Made by a program: the position numbers and the translations under genes. A stretch of DNA of 64,000 nucleotides, from contig NC_079209.1 in NCBI RefSeq assembly GCF_026745355.1, positions 22,943,929 to 23,007,928 on the forward strand, read 5' to 3'. Of the stretch, positions 22,869-34,629 are shown piece by piece. The notes beneath the pieces are model-generated. The model was not told the origin of the DNA, ran no database searches, and saw nothing but the letters and a program-made list of their open reading frames with translations. The DNA is from Beta vulgaris subsp. vulgaris (Eukaryota; Streptophyta; Magnoliopsida; Caryophyllales; Amaranthaceae). How positions within the stretch are numbered: the stretch's first letter is position 1; every line of letters starts with the position of its first letter.

Positions 22869-23107
22869 TTTTCTTGTCTTTTCTTCGTGCAATCCAATCG
22901 AATCGCTCGTGCAATCCTCCGGATAGTCCTTGGACCTTGTGTTACCATAGGACTCCCGTGTCGCGACTTAAATAAAGGCATCAAAACATGCAAAACACGA
23001 AAAGAACTCCAAACGCATCAAATCCACAAGAAACGAGCTCAAAAGAGCTCAAATCGGCTATCAAAACTAAGGGGATTGGAGTAAATAATCGATAAATAAT
23101 AAACACA

Positions 23108-23416
23108 TTATACATGCGCGCAATTCATTAGAGAATAAAAAAAAAATTGATAATGAAGGGTTGCGCTTGTCCAAAAAACGCAGCCCTTCGTAGTAGAAGA
23201 GCTGCGGTTTTTTGGAAAAGCGCAGCCCTTCAATTTCAGGGCTGCGCTTTTCCAAAAAACCACAGCCTTTCTTACGGTAAGAAGGGCTACGTTTTTTGGA
23301 AAAGCGCAACCCTTCACTAAGAAGGGTTGCGGTTGACTAGAAAACGCAACCCTTCTTACTATAAGAAGGGATGCATTTTCTAGTCAACCGCAGCCCTTCC
23401 TTTTTTTTCCCTAGTG
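23108..23416. mobile_element. CACTA family-3 end with inverted subterminal modules
   Basis: The right edge reads CACTAGGGAAAAAAAAGG on the minus strand (ends at 23416). Inside it are at least eight alternating-orientation copies of AAGGGTTGCG / CGCAGCCCTTC separated by TTTTCCAAAAAAC-type linkers, so this zone can fold into several hairpins. The left side is cut at the LTR border of element A, and no matching left terminus is in the window. Confidence 0.7.
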
Positions 23417-24128
23417 TATGGAGAAAGAGAATTAAAGTTGCAACATTTATCATCTATGACATATATGACACTAACACTTTTCTTTCTTTTCTGTGGCTAT
23501 ACTACAACTACAGCCTACAAGTATTCATCAACTCATTTCCTCAAATTTCATCTGTCATTTCTTACTCACTGCAAATTTTGCAACGTTCATATGCTTTAAG
23601 TTATGTCTCTAACGTTCACGAATTTAGAGACATTTTATTTCAAACGGCTAATTTTTTTTCATTTCCTATATATGCACCAAAACTTCATTATTTTTTCCAA
23701 ACAACTCATCCCATCATTCTTCTGTATTATTTCAATCTCCTAAAGTTTCAAGTATCAAAGTTCTCAATTCCTAAACAGCAAAATCTCTAAATTCCACACT
23801 AACACTTTGCTCTTAAAATAATTACTACTACAAAATTACTTGTTCTTTGGGTGAAGATTTTTTGGAGATCATTCAAGTAACCTTTGATGTTGCGATTCTC
23901 ACATTTCCTAATTCTATTTCTACTATATTGGTTGTAAGATCTAACTCAACTTTGTTTCAATCATTTTTAGTTTATTAATATTAATCGTTTTTTATTTACA
24001 ATTTTATTATTAGTATGTTATTAGCTATTCTTATTAATTGATTCCTTTTATAGTAATTATTAGTTGTTACTTGTTATTTTTGTTAATTTTAATTGATTAT
24101 ATCTTATTTTTGTGAATCTGTTGATGCA
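23417..24128. other. Non-coding region before the hAT pseudogene
   Basis: AT-rich sequence with no recognised gene; probably includes the 5' untranslated part and an intron of the hAT element. I could not identify the hAT terminal inverted repeat or an 8-bp duplication. Confidence 0.4.
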
Positions 24129-26413
24129 ATGGCATCAAAACCAAATACCTCCTCCAAAACAGCCAAACACATAGCTACTTCTAGTGACCAACAAAACCCA
24201 AACGTGTCTGTGCCGCTACCTCAAAACATGGGATTCCATCGTTATAGCCAAATAAACCAATCGTTTTCTACAATCAGTGTGAATCCCCTCCGGGATTTTA
24301 ACCAAACGCATACCAACCTTATTACGGATTTGGCACACCACATGATCCTAGTTCTTACCATTCCACAAAAATTTTACCTTAATTTTCATCAACAATGCCT
24401 AGCATGGAATCCGAATCTAGTGGATAGGCCCTCCCCTGAAATCCCAAATCCATTAGATGAGTGGTGTACGGAAGAGGACATGGCAACTAAGAAACATCGA
24501 AAGACTAAGGTTTGGAGCTACTTTTTACTAAATAAGGATGAAAGCAAAGCTAAGTGAAAAACATGTAACTTTATTTAATCTGTTGTATCTAAATAAGGGA
24601 TGGGTCACATAGTTAGACATATGAAAAAATGTTCTCAACCCTCTAGCGATTCAACACAACCCAAAATCTCTCAGTATCATCCACACGGTTTCACTTACAA
24701 TTATGAGAGGGATAGGGACAAACTCGGGCAAATGCTTGTGCATGCTGAACAACCTTTTCTTTTTGCTGAGAATGAACCTTTTAATCATTACATTAACAAA
24801 GCACTACAACCTCAACATAAGCCGATTTCTAGAAAAACCGCTCGCTCATCCGCAATGAGAAACTTTTTAGAGCATAAACAAAGGTTAATTCAACTATTAA
24901 GTAATCTTCCTTGTATAGTTTTTTTAACTGCAGATGCATGGGATGGTGGTTATGGACTACATTACTTGTGTGTGACTTGGGTAGATGAGGAATGGTTATT
25001 GCAAAAGCCTATTATTCATTTTAGAATGTTAGAATACCCCCACACTGGTCTTAACATTGCTCATCATCTAATGCAAGCTATTGATGAGTATGATCTTAGG
25101 ACTAGAATTATGTCCATGACTTTGGATAATGCAACATCTATGACATATAGTGCAAACATGGTCAAACAACAATTAATGTCCATGACTTTGGATAATGCAA
25201 CATATATGACATATAGTGCAAACATGGTCAAACGACAATTACCTGATTGCATTTTAGATGGAGAAGCACTTCACATTAGATGCATTTGTCATGTTTTAAA
25301 TTTATGTGTGAGAGATTAAACTAATTAACTGGTCTCTTTTAATGAGAAAATTAGAACTGCAATTCTTTTTATCAATAGTTCTTCTATGAGACTTCAGGAG
25401 TGGAAAGCATTTCTTCGTCAGCAAAAGATAAAGGTGGTAAAACTCAAAGCCGATTGTCCGAGTAAGTGGAACTCCACTTATGACATGTTGAGTAAGGAAA
25501 TTGAGTATAAAATTCCAATAACGACTTTCTTGAATCAAAAATTTCCACAAATGGCTTTATTAGAAAATGATTGGAACAATTGTGAAAAGTACACGAACTT
25601 CTTACAATTGTTATATAGCATGACCCATTGCTTTTCTTCTGCTTATAATCCATATTCTTAATCTTTTCTTCGTCAACAAACTTCTGATGACTATCTTCCC
25701 GCAATGGAGGTGAAATGGTGCAAATATTAAACGGAGCTTCCTATTTTTTATATCTTTTCTTCTATCTTAGATCTAAGGCAAAAATATGATGGAACTTTCT
25801 TATTACTTGATATTTATTTTCAATGCATGCTACTTGAAGGTGATGTTGGATCTTTTAAATCTAATGTGACCACTCAATTTTTCGAACTATTTAGAGTTTA
25901 TTTAAATATGGAACAATTACTCAATTTGCTCCTTCTCAATCATCCAAGAGTGTAAGTAAATAGTCAAAAGGTTTATTTGCACAAGCTGCTAATATGATGT
26001 CTAAATTTTCTGGTTCTTAATCATCCCGGAGAACTCAAAGTGATGTTTCTGAATTACAAATGTATCTAAGCTATGATTTTATGAAAGGTATGGATGATGA
26101 AGAAAAGTATGGTCTTGACCTACTGGAGTGGTGGAAAGGACAAAGCACAAAGCATCCAATTTTGGCGTCGATGGCGCGTGATATTTTTGCTATCCAAGTC
26201 TCATCAGTTGCATCTAGACGGGCTTTTAGCGCATCAGGAAGAGTGCTAGGTGATAGAAGATCAAGTTTAAAACCTGAAATTCTTGAAATGTCTATCTGTT
26301 TCAAAGATTGGTTAGATGCCGAAGATCGATCTCAAGATAAGTCGTATGTACAAAATGATAATGATGAAGGCATGTCGGCTTCTAAATCTAATAGTTCTCA
26401 ATCAATCAATTAG
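24129..26413 (+). pseudogene. hAT transposase, broken
   Basis: The pieces in order are: N-terminus MASKPNTSSKTAKH; a BED zinc finger read across frames (VWSYFLLNKDESKAK ... MGHIVRHMKKC); the catalytic region with FLTADAWDGG and ISMTLDNA-like MSMTLDNAT; then KADCPSKWNSTYDML. It ends with the C-terminal dimerisation domain (LDLLEWWKGQSTKHPILASM, SRRAFSASGRVLGDRRSSL). Stops and frameshifts lie near 24557, 25319 and 25661-26060. A 66-bp tandem duplication sits in the catalytic region (25110-25241). Confidence 0.85.
25110..25241 (+). repeat. 66-bp in-frame tandem duplication in hAT transposase
   Basis: Two head-to-tail 66-base copies (25110-25175, 25176-25241), each coding 22 residues beginning MSMTLDNAT. 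They differ at only three or so positions and the frame is kept. Confidence 0.92.
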
Positions 26414-27405
26414 CCGACGATTTTGAACAAGAAATAGATGATGATGAAGAGTGGTGAGAACTTTGCAATGTAACTTCCTTATAAGTTACAATGTCACCGT
26501 AAATAAATTTCCAGTACTTTTTACTTTTTTTTTCACTATAATAAACATATAAATACAAATACATAAAATAAAATAAAAACTTATAAATACAACAAGGTCA
26601 AACTTAGAATGATGGGGTGATGGGGTCTTTAAAAATCTAAAGGCCAAAGTCTTTTTTTTACCTGCCTCCCTTCCTCCCTCCTCTCTCTCTCTTACTGGGT
26701 TACTAATTCAAGAAGGCGACGAAAGTACAAATGGTCAATGGTGCTGCACAAATGAAATGTGCGAATGGTGACACTAAGAGAGGTTGAGAGGGCAACATTT
26801 TCCGACGACAAATCGACGACAAGCACTGTTGGTCAGCGCGAAGAGAGGAGCCAACCCTCTTCTTCTCTAACCCAAACCTCTCTCAATTTACCCCTTTTTC
26901 CATTCTTCTTTATCTCTCCTCTCATGTCTCTCAATAACAAAATTACAATTTAAAAAACGTACTCTAAAAATTGTGGGTTAAAGTTGAAATTAATAATTGA
27001 TTATTAACTCAAAGGCTCAAATTTTAAATTAATTAGATTAAAATTGATAATTAGTTTTCCACCTTGCAGTTTGGTTGAAGTTTCCCCCTTTTCTCACATT
27101 ATTCTCATTTTCTCTCTCCTCTTTCTCATGTAAGCTCTGGTGGCAGTGGACAGCCAGAAAGGGAACTGGAAGAGCTGCAAAAAAAATTTTAAACAAAAGC
27201 TGTGAACGTACCAGGCCCGCGGTGGGCACGATCCCGACCCGCCAGACACATGGGTCGTGTTGTGCCATGGACACTCTTCCTAAATTTTCAGCCCGACACG
27301 GCACGAGATTGATGGGCGTGGGCCTGGCCCGTCCTGTCATTGTCTCCAGCCCGCGGGCCTAGCCCATGGTAAGACCCAACCCGGCCCATGGCCAGGTTAA
27401 GTAGG
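26414..27405. other. Non-coding, with GGCCCG-rich hAT-like subterminal DNA
   Basis: No gene recognised. The last part (about 27200-27405) is rich in GGCCCG, CCCGAC and ATGGGC words in both orientations, which is typical of subterminal regions of plant hAT elements. It abuts the truncated 3' end of LINE B. Confidence 0.45.
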
Positions 27406-30400
27406 TTACGATGGCGTTGCAACATCTTTTTTCCTTTCGGCAAGCTCCAGATAGTATGCACTCCTCACAACGAAATCCCCATGCTTCGAATGATGCCAAA
27501 CCCACTCATCACCATCTTGAAATCGCGGTATTGGAATGCTCAGAACTGCTGCTACTTCCCAAGCTGTAAACATTTGGTTTGACTTTTCTACATCCCACAT
27601 ACTACCAGCCATGAGTTCACTCACCAATCTTGGTGTGTCATCCCCTCTATTGCCCTGATTTAGCACACGGAAATTCAGCAAAGATGGGACCCAAGGGTCT
27701 GCCCAAATGTCAATAGTGCTTCCATTTTCGACTACCTTCCTTAGTCCCCTGTGGAGGAGACCCCATGCTGACAAAATCGATCTCTAAGTAAAGCTTGTCA
27801 TTGAACTCACCTTGATATCCAAGAAAGAGGAATGAGGAAAGTACTTGTTTTTCAACGTCTTCGCCATAAAAGAATTTGGGAATTTTATGATTCTCCAGGC
27901 TTGTTTAGCAAGGAGAGCATTATTAAACGCATGGAGATTTCTCGTACCCAAACCCCCATCCTTTTTCGACTCATACAGATTATGCCACGCTATTCACGCC
28001 ATCTTCTTTTCATTTTCCTTTTGCCCCCAAAATAAGTTCCTATACATTCTCTCCACTTCATTCAGTATGCTTATCGGAATAGTGAAACGTTGCATTGCAT
28101 GAGTTGGAATCGCTTGTGCAATTGCTTTTATCAAAACTTCTCTTCCTGTATGAGATAAGAAGCGTTCCTTCCACCCTTTAAGCTTTTTCAAAACTCTCTC
28201 CTAAATATGCGTCAAAATAATTTTTTTGATCAACTCACACATGTTGGTAGACCAAGATACTTCTCATGTTCCTCAACTACCTTAAAGGTTAACTTCATCT
28301 GAAGCAAATCTTGCTTTTCTTGTTCAATGTTCGGCTAAAGGACACCTCTGATTTCTATATGTTTAGTTTCTGACCTGAAGCAGCTTCATAGACAGAAAGA
28401 ATATCCATAATCTTCTCTACTTCCTCCTCATTTTCTCTTGAGAATAACAAGCTATCATCTGCGAAAAATAAATGTGAAATTGCATCTACTTTTTTGCCAA
28501 TTTTTAACCCATATATTTCTTCTTTGCCTTCGCATCTCTCAACAACATAGAGAAGCCTTCCGCGCATATGATAAAAAGAAAAGGGGACAATGGGTCTCCT
28601 TGTCGAAGGCCTCTTGTGGGAGTAAATGATCTTGTAGGTTGACCATTCAGCAAAATAAGGAAAGAGGTGGATTTAACACATCTCATAATCAGTTCAACAA
28701 AAATTGCAGGGAAGCCCAACTTTAACATTAATTTTTCTAGAAACACACACTCCACTCTGTCATATGCTTTACTCATATCCAGTTTCAACCCCATATAATT
28801 TGTCTTTCCTGTTTTTTTCTTCCGCAAATAAAGAAAGCATTCATAGGCAACCAATATATTATCAATGATAAGTCTTCCCGGCACAAAGCCACTCTGAGAC
28901 TCATGAATAACATCCGGTAAAACTTTTTTCATTCTATTTGCGAGCACTTTTGAGATGAGTTTATATAGAACATTACAGAGGCTAATTGGTCTAAAATTAA
29001 CAGGAGACTCACATTCTTTTTTCTTTGGGATTAAAGCAATGTAAGTCTGGTTTAAATCACCAATCTCATCTCCCTGATTCAGAAAACTTAAGACTTTTTG
29101 GGCCCCACTATCTCCAACTATGTTTTAAAATTTCTGATAGAAGATAGCACACATATCATTGGGTCCCGGGGCTTTTGTTGGGTGTATCTGCTTCAGAGCT
29201 TCACATATTTCCTCCCTGTGATACGGCTCTTCCAATACTTGTTGCATCGGAGTCGAAAGAATGGTTCTGACTTTATCAATGACTGCCGGAGGCTCAAAAT
29301 TTTCATGTGCACAAAACAGTTCTTCGAAATGGTGGACAAAAATATTGACAATATCCTTTTCATCCTCAAATACTACCCCCGCTTCGATCCGATGCGCGAT
29401 ATATTATTCCTCACCACTCTTTGCTTTGCTTTTTCATGAATATTTTTTTTGTTTTTGTCCCCATGATTAAGCCACTCCTGCATACTTCTTTATTTCCAAA
29501 ACACTTCCTCCCTGAGCTCCAGTTCATCCAATCTACTATCGATGGCCGGCATTCCAGAGATGTTCCCCGAGGTTGGCTCACTCACCATCAGATCACTTAT
29601 TTTTGTGTGAGTGAACACATCTCCTTTGCTGCGTTCCCAAACTTGTTCTTGCTCCACTTTCGTAGCTCACTCGACACTCTCTTCAAATTTGTGCTCGCAT
29701 CATCAGCTTGGTGCCACATGGAATCAATCACTTCCCCACATTCAGCTTCCCTCGTCCAGATTTCTTCAAACCGGAAAAGTTTCCACTTTCGTCTCTCCCC
29801 ACTACTCGACAAACAAGTACGCATACACAGTAACAAAAAGGGAGATGATCGGATTTTCGCTTTTCTAAGTGAGTAACAGAAGAGCTCCCATTCACCTTGC
29901 CAAGTCGAATTAGCTACAAACGTATTTAGTCTCTCATGTAGATTTTTGTCACCACCTTCGTTGTTAGTCCAAGTAAAAGCGTGTCCCACGAAATGCAGAT
30001 ATTCAAGCTTGCAATAGCCTATGGCTTGTCTAAAAGATGCGGTATCTCCAAAATTAAAATTGCTACGACCTTGTTTTTCTGTCGACCATAGCATATGATT
30101 GAAATCACCACCAATAAGCCAAGGTGCCTCATCTTGGTTATATAAAGATTTTAGCAGCCTAACAGTTTTGTCTTTAATTTGTTACCCAATTCAAGATAGC
30201 CATAAATACCAGTGAACCGCCATTCAAAACCACTGTCCCCCTTTACTACATCATCAATGTGATTCGGAGAAAAAGAGGTGATAGCAATATCCCATCCATC
30301 CCTCCAAAGTAACGTTATTCCCCCACTTCTCCTTCTCCTTTCTCCACTACGATCTACTACAATCATACCTTTGAATTGTAATTTTAACCTCACCCGTTCC

Positions 30401-30527
30401 ATTTCAGATTGGTGTTTCCAGTAAGTAAATTACCTGGGGTTTCTCATTTATCACAATACGCCTAAGCGCATTGACTGTCGGTATGCTCCCCAGCCCCCTA
30501 AAGTTCCATGATAGGATGTTACTCACT
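27406..30527 (-). pseudogene. LINE B ORF2: endonuclease and RT, broken
   Basis: Begins near 30527 with SNILSWNFRGLGS, the endonuclease opening. RT pieces include KAPGPN (near 29175), QSGFVPGRLIIDNILVAYE, LKLDMSKAYDRVE, GLRQGDPLSPFLFIICAE and the catalytic FADDSLLFSR (near 28460). The thumb part carries WKERFLSHTGREVLIKAIAQ and the end carries WGLLHRGLRKVVENG. Multiple stops and frame changes occur. Confidence 0.85.
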
Positions 30528-30604
30528 GATCACCGAGGGCCCAGCGTGTGAGGCCCGCCACTTCATTCGCATAACCTTTTTCCATCAGACTGCTTTGATC
30601 GTTA

Positions 30605-31964
30605 TCAACAATCTTTATCACACTCACATCTATTCCTATCTTCTTTTTTATACCACATTGTTCTAGCTCCTTCTCTTTGATCACTACCCTTTTCCTCCTC
30701 TCTATCTTTTCTCCTCACTCCTATCTGCACAAGTTCACCCTCCCCCGTACATCCCATTTCTCTTTGGACTCGCCTCCACCCTTTTTTCCTATTTATCATT
30801 CCCTCATGTCCACTAGTGGTCTCCCCACTCTCAGCAATGTTTTGTCCTATCTTCACTCCCATACAACCCCCATTATTTTCCACATTGATAGAGCCTTCTT
30901 TTGATTCCCCCTTCTGAATGCTCCTGAACTACATTGGAACCTACTCGCTGTTAGCCCAACTCACTCGTCCCCACTTCGTCCTCCTTCCCCGGTTTTGCAA
31001 TACTTTCTGCCTCCTCTAGCATCATGGCAGCTTGTCCCTCTAATTTTTCTCCATGCATATTCTCTCCATCACTCATTGCCACAACCTGCCCCACTTTCCC
31101 TTCCTGCCCCTTCTCCATAATATCCATGTTCAGCTCCTTATGTACACTGCCTCCATGTTTTTCAGCATTGAAAGTTAACCTCCTAGAAATCTTCATGAAA
31201 TTTTTTGCCTCCTCCTACAGTTTAAGTCGGCCTTTCTCGGAGATGCACGAATCCAGGAACCCCATTGCTTCTCCTCCATTCTATCTTCCTCTGCAACTGT
31301 ATTACAAGCAATTTCTATGTGTCCCTTTATACCACAAGCATAATAAAAACATGGGCAGCCATTCGTATTTGTTCTCAATCATGACAACGTTGCCTTTCAA
31401 ATTACGAATCTTTTGTACCCGTCTCAAAGGCTTTGTAACATTCATCAAAATCTTCAGCCTAGCTGAAGTGTCCCATTCAATTCCATCCGAATCAATCTCC
31501 AAAACTTCCCCCAAACAGTTTCCAATCAGCCTAATATGATTCTCCGACCGATTGTCCATGGGAAAATTATATAGTATCACCCAAAACGGGCTCATAGATA
31601 AGCAGATATCCGATGGTTTCACCCCCCCCCCCAATCAATTTCACTCATCAAGCTTAGGTTTTGGTCAAAATTCCATGGACACCCATCTAGCACCTTCTTT
31701 GTTCCCGCGCACAAGCAAATTGTACAACAAAAAGTCCATTTTCTATTGACCTAAAGATAGCTTGTTTGGAAATTAGCCAAATCTGATTCATCGTCTTTTT
31801 AAAAGCTTCGAAATTATAAGGGCGATCAGAAAGAACTTTACCCACAATTGCCATGTCAATAATCGAATTTGTATTGTCATTACTCATCTCGTCATTGCAA
31901 TGATATCCCCCTCTTCTTGAGTAATCCATAGTTGCGCACATTTATTGATGATTTCATCAGCCAT
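30605..31964 (-). pseudogene. LINE B ORF1, broken
   Basis: The start ATG at 31964 gives MADEIINKCAQLWITQEEGG, a usual plant LINE ORF1 opening, then FEAFKKTMNQIWLISK. After a poly-G/C-associated frame loss near 31621-31633, DUF4283-like sequence continues (DICLSMSPFWVILYNFPMD, HIRLIGNCLGEVLEID, RLKILMNVTKPLRR). A degenerate zinc knuckle (YYACGIKGHIEIAC, first Cys lost) and a charged tail follow. Confidence 0.78.
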
Positions 31965-32154
31965 AATGGTTGACGAAAGCCCTAATCTAAGGGTAAAAAA
32001 CTCGAAAACTAAGATTGTGATACTCAAAACCCTAGGAGTGCCCTAGAGAGAGAAATTCGGGTAACCTTATGTTTAAGCTTCTATGTTACTTCATGTTTGA
32101 GTTTGTAATTGTGAAATAGATTATTTCATGAATATTCTAGTATTGTATTATTAT

Positions 32155-32412
32155 GGATTTTTTTTGTCAAAAACCAGCTTATAAAACATAAAATTTGTGA
32201 TAAACCACCTTATACAATTCTTTTTGCAAGAACAAACCTTATGCCTTCTTCCGACAATTGATCCAAGGTTTCGACATTCACCTTGTCATGTGCAATACTT
32301 TTTTAAACCCAACAAAATACATGACATTGTCAATACCATAACCTTAGATCAATCATTGGAATAAGGCATAAGGTTTGTTCTCGCAAGAAAATTTATGTTT
32401 AAGGTTTGTTTA

Positions 32413-32451
<39 letters not shown>

Positions 32452-32505
32452 GGTTTCTCACAAATTTCATATTTATAAGGTGGTTTTTTATAAAAAAAAA
32501 AGTCC
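32155..32505. mobile_element. MITE with long inverted ends, 351 bp
   Basis: About 55-60 bases at each end form an imperfect inverted repeat (AAAACCACCTTATA and AAATTTGTGA words in the same order on both arms). Edges are GGATTTTTTTT on the left and AAAAAAAAGTCC on the right. The interior holds a second inverted motif (AAGGTTTGTTCTCGCAAG) and an (AT)n run at about 32419-32447. No coding. Target duplication not resolved, so the superfamily is open (Mutator-like is a guess). Confidence 0.7.
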
Positions 32506-33363
32506 TATTTTTTATTGAGAACTAAAGAAATATGATGATTTTGGATATGAACTATTTGGGATTGTGTTCCTAGTTTTTCTACTGGTTTGCGTGTAATGCC
32601 GTTGGGCATCTCTGTTGATTTTGATGATGGGAGGACTTTGAATTGAATTTTTATTTTATTTTATTTTGAGATGTAAGATATCTGAAGGGATAGATGTAGT
32701 CCCCGTGAGAAACATGGCAACCACCTAGGTTGCGATCTAGGGAAATTACATGGGTTAATTGTTGTCGTCCGAGTGGTCAGGAAGTACTGAGTTGGGTATT
32801 ACCATGTTTTAGAATTTGGTCATTATTAGACACAAGCAATAGGGAACGTAAGTCCATAGGTTGTCTAGAGGTTGCGATCTAACGAACTTTAGCAAGTAGG
32901 TTGCGATCTAACAAACCTTAGGAAATAGGTTGCGATCCACTATGAAGACCTTATAAAAAAGGCATTTCAGCCATCAACACAGAACAATTTCACTTGCACT
33001 AATATTTGAGAGGTAGAAAGTAATATCAATAGATTAGCATAAGTAAAAAAAATTCTACGGCATACACTGCACTTACAAGTTTGGCAACCAAAAATGTACA
33101 CATCACACACTGCACTTACAAGTTCCCTCCGTCAATTAGGTTAGTGTAAGCAAAAATTACAGTAGTTTACACTAGTTTAGCAAGCAAAAATATCAGTAGA
33201 ACAACATTTTCTTCTTCGTTTTCCTTCTCTATTCACAAACAGCAACATGGAGGGGGGATTTGATGATGGTTTGAACTGATGAAGGAGGGTGTGGTTGCAT
33301 CAACTGTTGTCATGAATAACACGTAGGAGGATGAGTTAATGAGAAAAGAATATTCAGATTTAA
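32506..33363. other. Non-coding, with short direct repeats
   Basis: No gene recognised. The word GGTTGCGATCTA recurs four times between about 32728 and 32938, and CACTGCACTTACAAGTT occurs twice near 33066-33124. These may belong to the 5' part of the mariner element that follows. Confidence 0.4.
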
Positions 33364-34629
33364 GTGAAGACAAGAGAAGACAAATTGAGTTCACACATTT
33401 GGAAATTAAGAAATGAAATAAGCTTCCATGGGGTGTGTCAGAGTAAACTTGCAAAACAAGTTGGTTTACACAAATCTACAATCAACAAACTTTTCAAAAA
33501 AGCACAACATGCATCAGAGACTGGGGGAATAATTGATCTAAGTAGTAAGAGAAAAGGAAAGTGTGGCGGGAAGTCTGCTTATCAAAATAGTGAACATTGG
33601 ATCGAGTCTTGCCCCTACATTTGAGAGGGACAATTAGTGCATATATTGGTTACTTGGGATGCTCTCCCAGCCACATATGGAGGCTAATAAAAAAGATCAT
33701 CTCATAGCACACACACACAAGTGCAAGTCACCCCTATGTTTTTTATCAATACAAATTAAAGAGAATGAAGTGGGCTTTAGCTCATATAATCCAGCAACAA
33801 ACACACAGAAGGCCAAGTTTGTGGACATGAACCACACAGTGCATATTGATGAGAAGTGGTTCTACCTCAATCCAAGAACAAGAAGATTCTATATGCTGCC
33901 AAAAGAGATAGACCGATACAGGTCATCTAAGTCTAGGAATTACTCCATAAAAGTTATGTTTTTGGCTGCAACATCAAGGCATATATATGCTGATTATGGT
34001 CATATGATACATGATAGCAAATTTGGCATATGGCCTTTTGTTTTTAAAGAAAAAGCAAAGAAAAGAAGTTGTAATAGACCAGCAGTCACATGGGAAACTA
34101 AAGTCAACACCACAAAAAACAAAGATGTGACGAGAGAAATGTTGGTGAACAAAGTTCTCCCTTGTATCAGGGAGAAGTGGCCAGCAAATATGTCCAAAAA
34201 TATTTTTATACAACAAGACAATGATAGAACTCACATCACAAACAATGATCCAGATTTTAGGAAGCTGCAACATAAGATGGTTTCAACATGGTTCTTATCA
34301 ACCAGCTAGCTCAATCACCAGGTTTCAATGTGCTTGATTTAGATTTGTTTAGAGTTTTACAAAGTATTCAATATCAATCATTTCCAGTCGAGATTGATGA
34401 TTTAATGGTTTAAGTTAATGAAGCTTATGCTAAATTTAATCCTAATTTTATAAGATATACATGGATAACTTTGAAATATGTTATGATTGAGGCATTGAAA
34501 CATAAAGGCATTAATTGCTTCAAAACTCCACATATAGGTAAAGCAAAACTTGATAGGATGGGTCTACTAATGGAGGAAGCAGAGGTAGAGCAAGACATTA
34601 TTGATGAAGTTGTGGCCTTACCTAAATGA
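33364..34629 (+). pseudogene. Plant mariner-like transposase, broken, third catalytic Asp lost
   Basis: The N-terminal part holds a helix-turn-helix (LAKQVGLHKSTINKLFKK). The catalytic part in later frames has VHIDEKWFYL (first Asp), NYSIKVMFLAAT, FGIWPFVFKEKAK, and IFIQQDNDRTHI (second Asp). The usual plant motif SPDLNVLDLGFF reads SPGFNVLDLDLF, so the third catalytic Asp is Gly. Frame changes at about 33624 and 34300 and a stop near 34411 also break it. The C-terminus ends at 34629. I could not define terminal repeats. Confidence 0.85.

Larger units (their letters stand above)
12139..23107 (-). mobile_element. Athila-type Ty3 retroelement A, decayed, 3' LTR missing
   Basis: Minus-strand order: LTR (23107-21739), tRNA-Asp-type primer site (21729-21712), gag, protease, RT, RNase H, integrase without a chromodomain, a non-coding spacer with GC palindromes, and an extra ORF in the env-like position (13488-12334). 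This order, the ...HACxxCQRTGNIS-type integrase zinc region, and tRNA-Asp priming point to the Athila/Tat branch. Every ORF is broken. A CACTA fragment (15258-16210) and about 1.1 kb of foreign DNA (about 19460-20532) sit inside it. No second LTR is visible left of 12334; LINE A begins there instead. Confidence 0.85.
21739..23107 (-). repeat. 5' LTR of element A
   Basis: Bounded by TG...CA on the minus strand: the CA end is just upstream of the primer site and the TG end is at about 23105-23107, where a CACTA end begins. About 1,370 bp, close to the 1,421 bp of the element B LTR. It shares with that LTR the words TGATTGAGTAGTCTATTT and a TATA box in a similar place. The outer border is inferred from sequence change, not from a second LTR. 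Confidence 0.7.
27406..32060 (-). mobile_element. LINE B, plant L1-type, 3'-truncated
   Basis: A second L1-type LINE in minus orientation, from a different lineage than LINE A. The 5' leader starts near 32060, ORF1 starts at 31964 and ORF2 near 30527. Coding ends at about 27406 in the region after the RT thumb (GLRKVVENGSTIDIWADPW); the zf-RVT domain and poly(A) are absent, so the 3' end has been deleted or replaced by the GC-rich DNA on the left. Confidence 0.85.
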
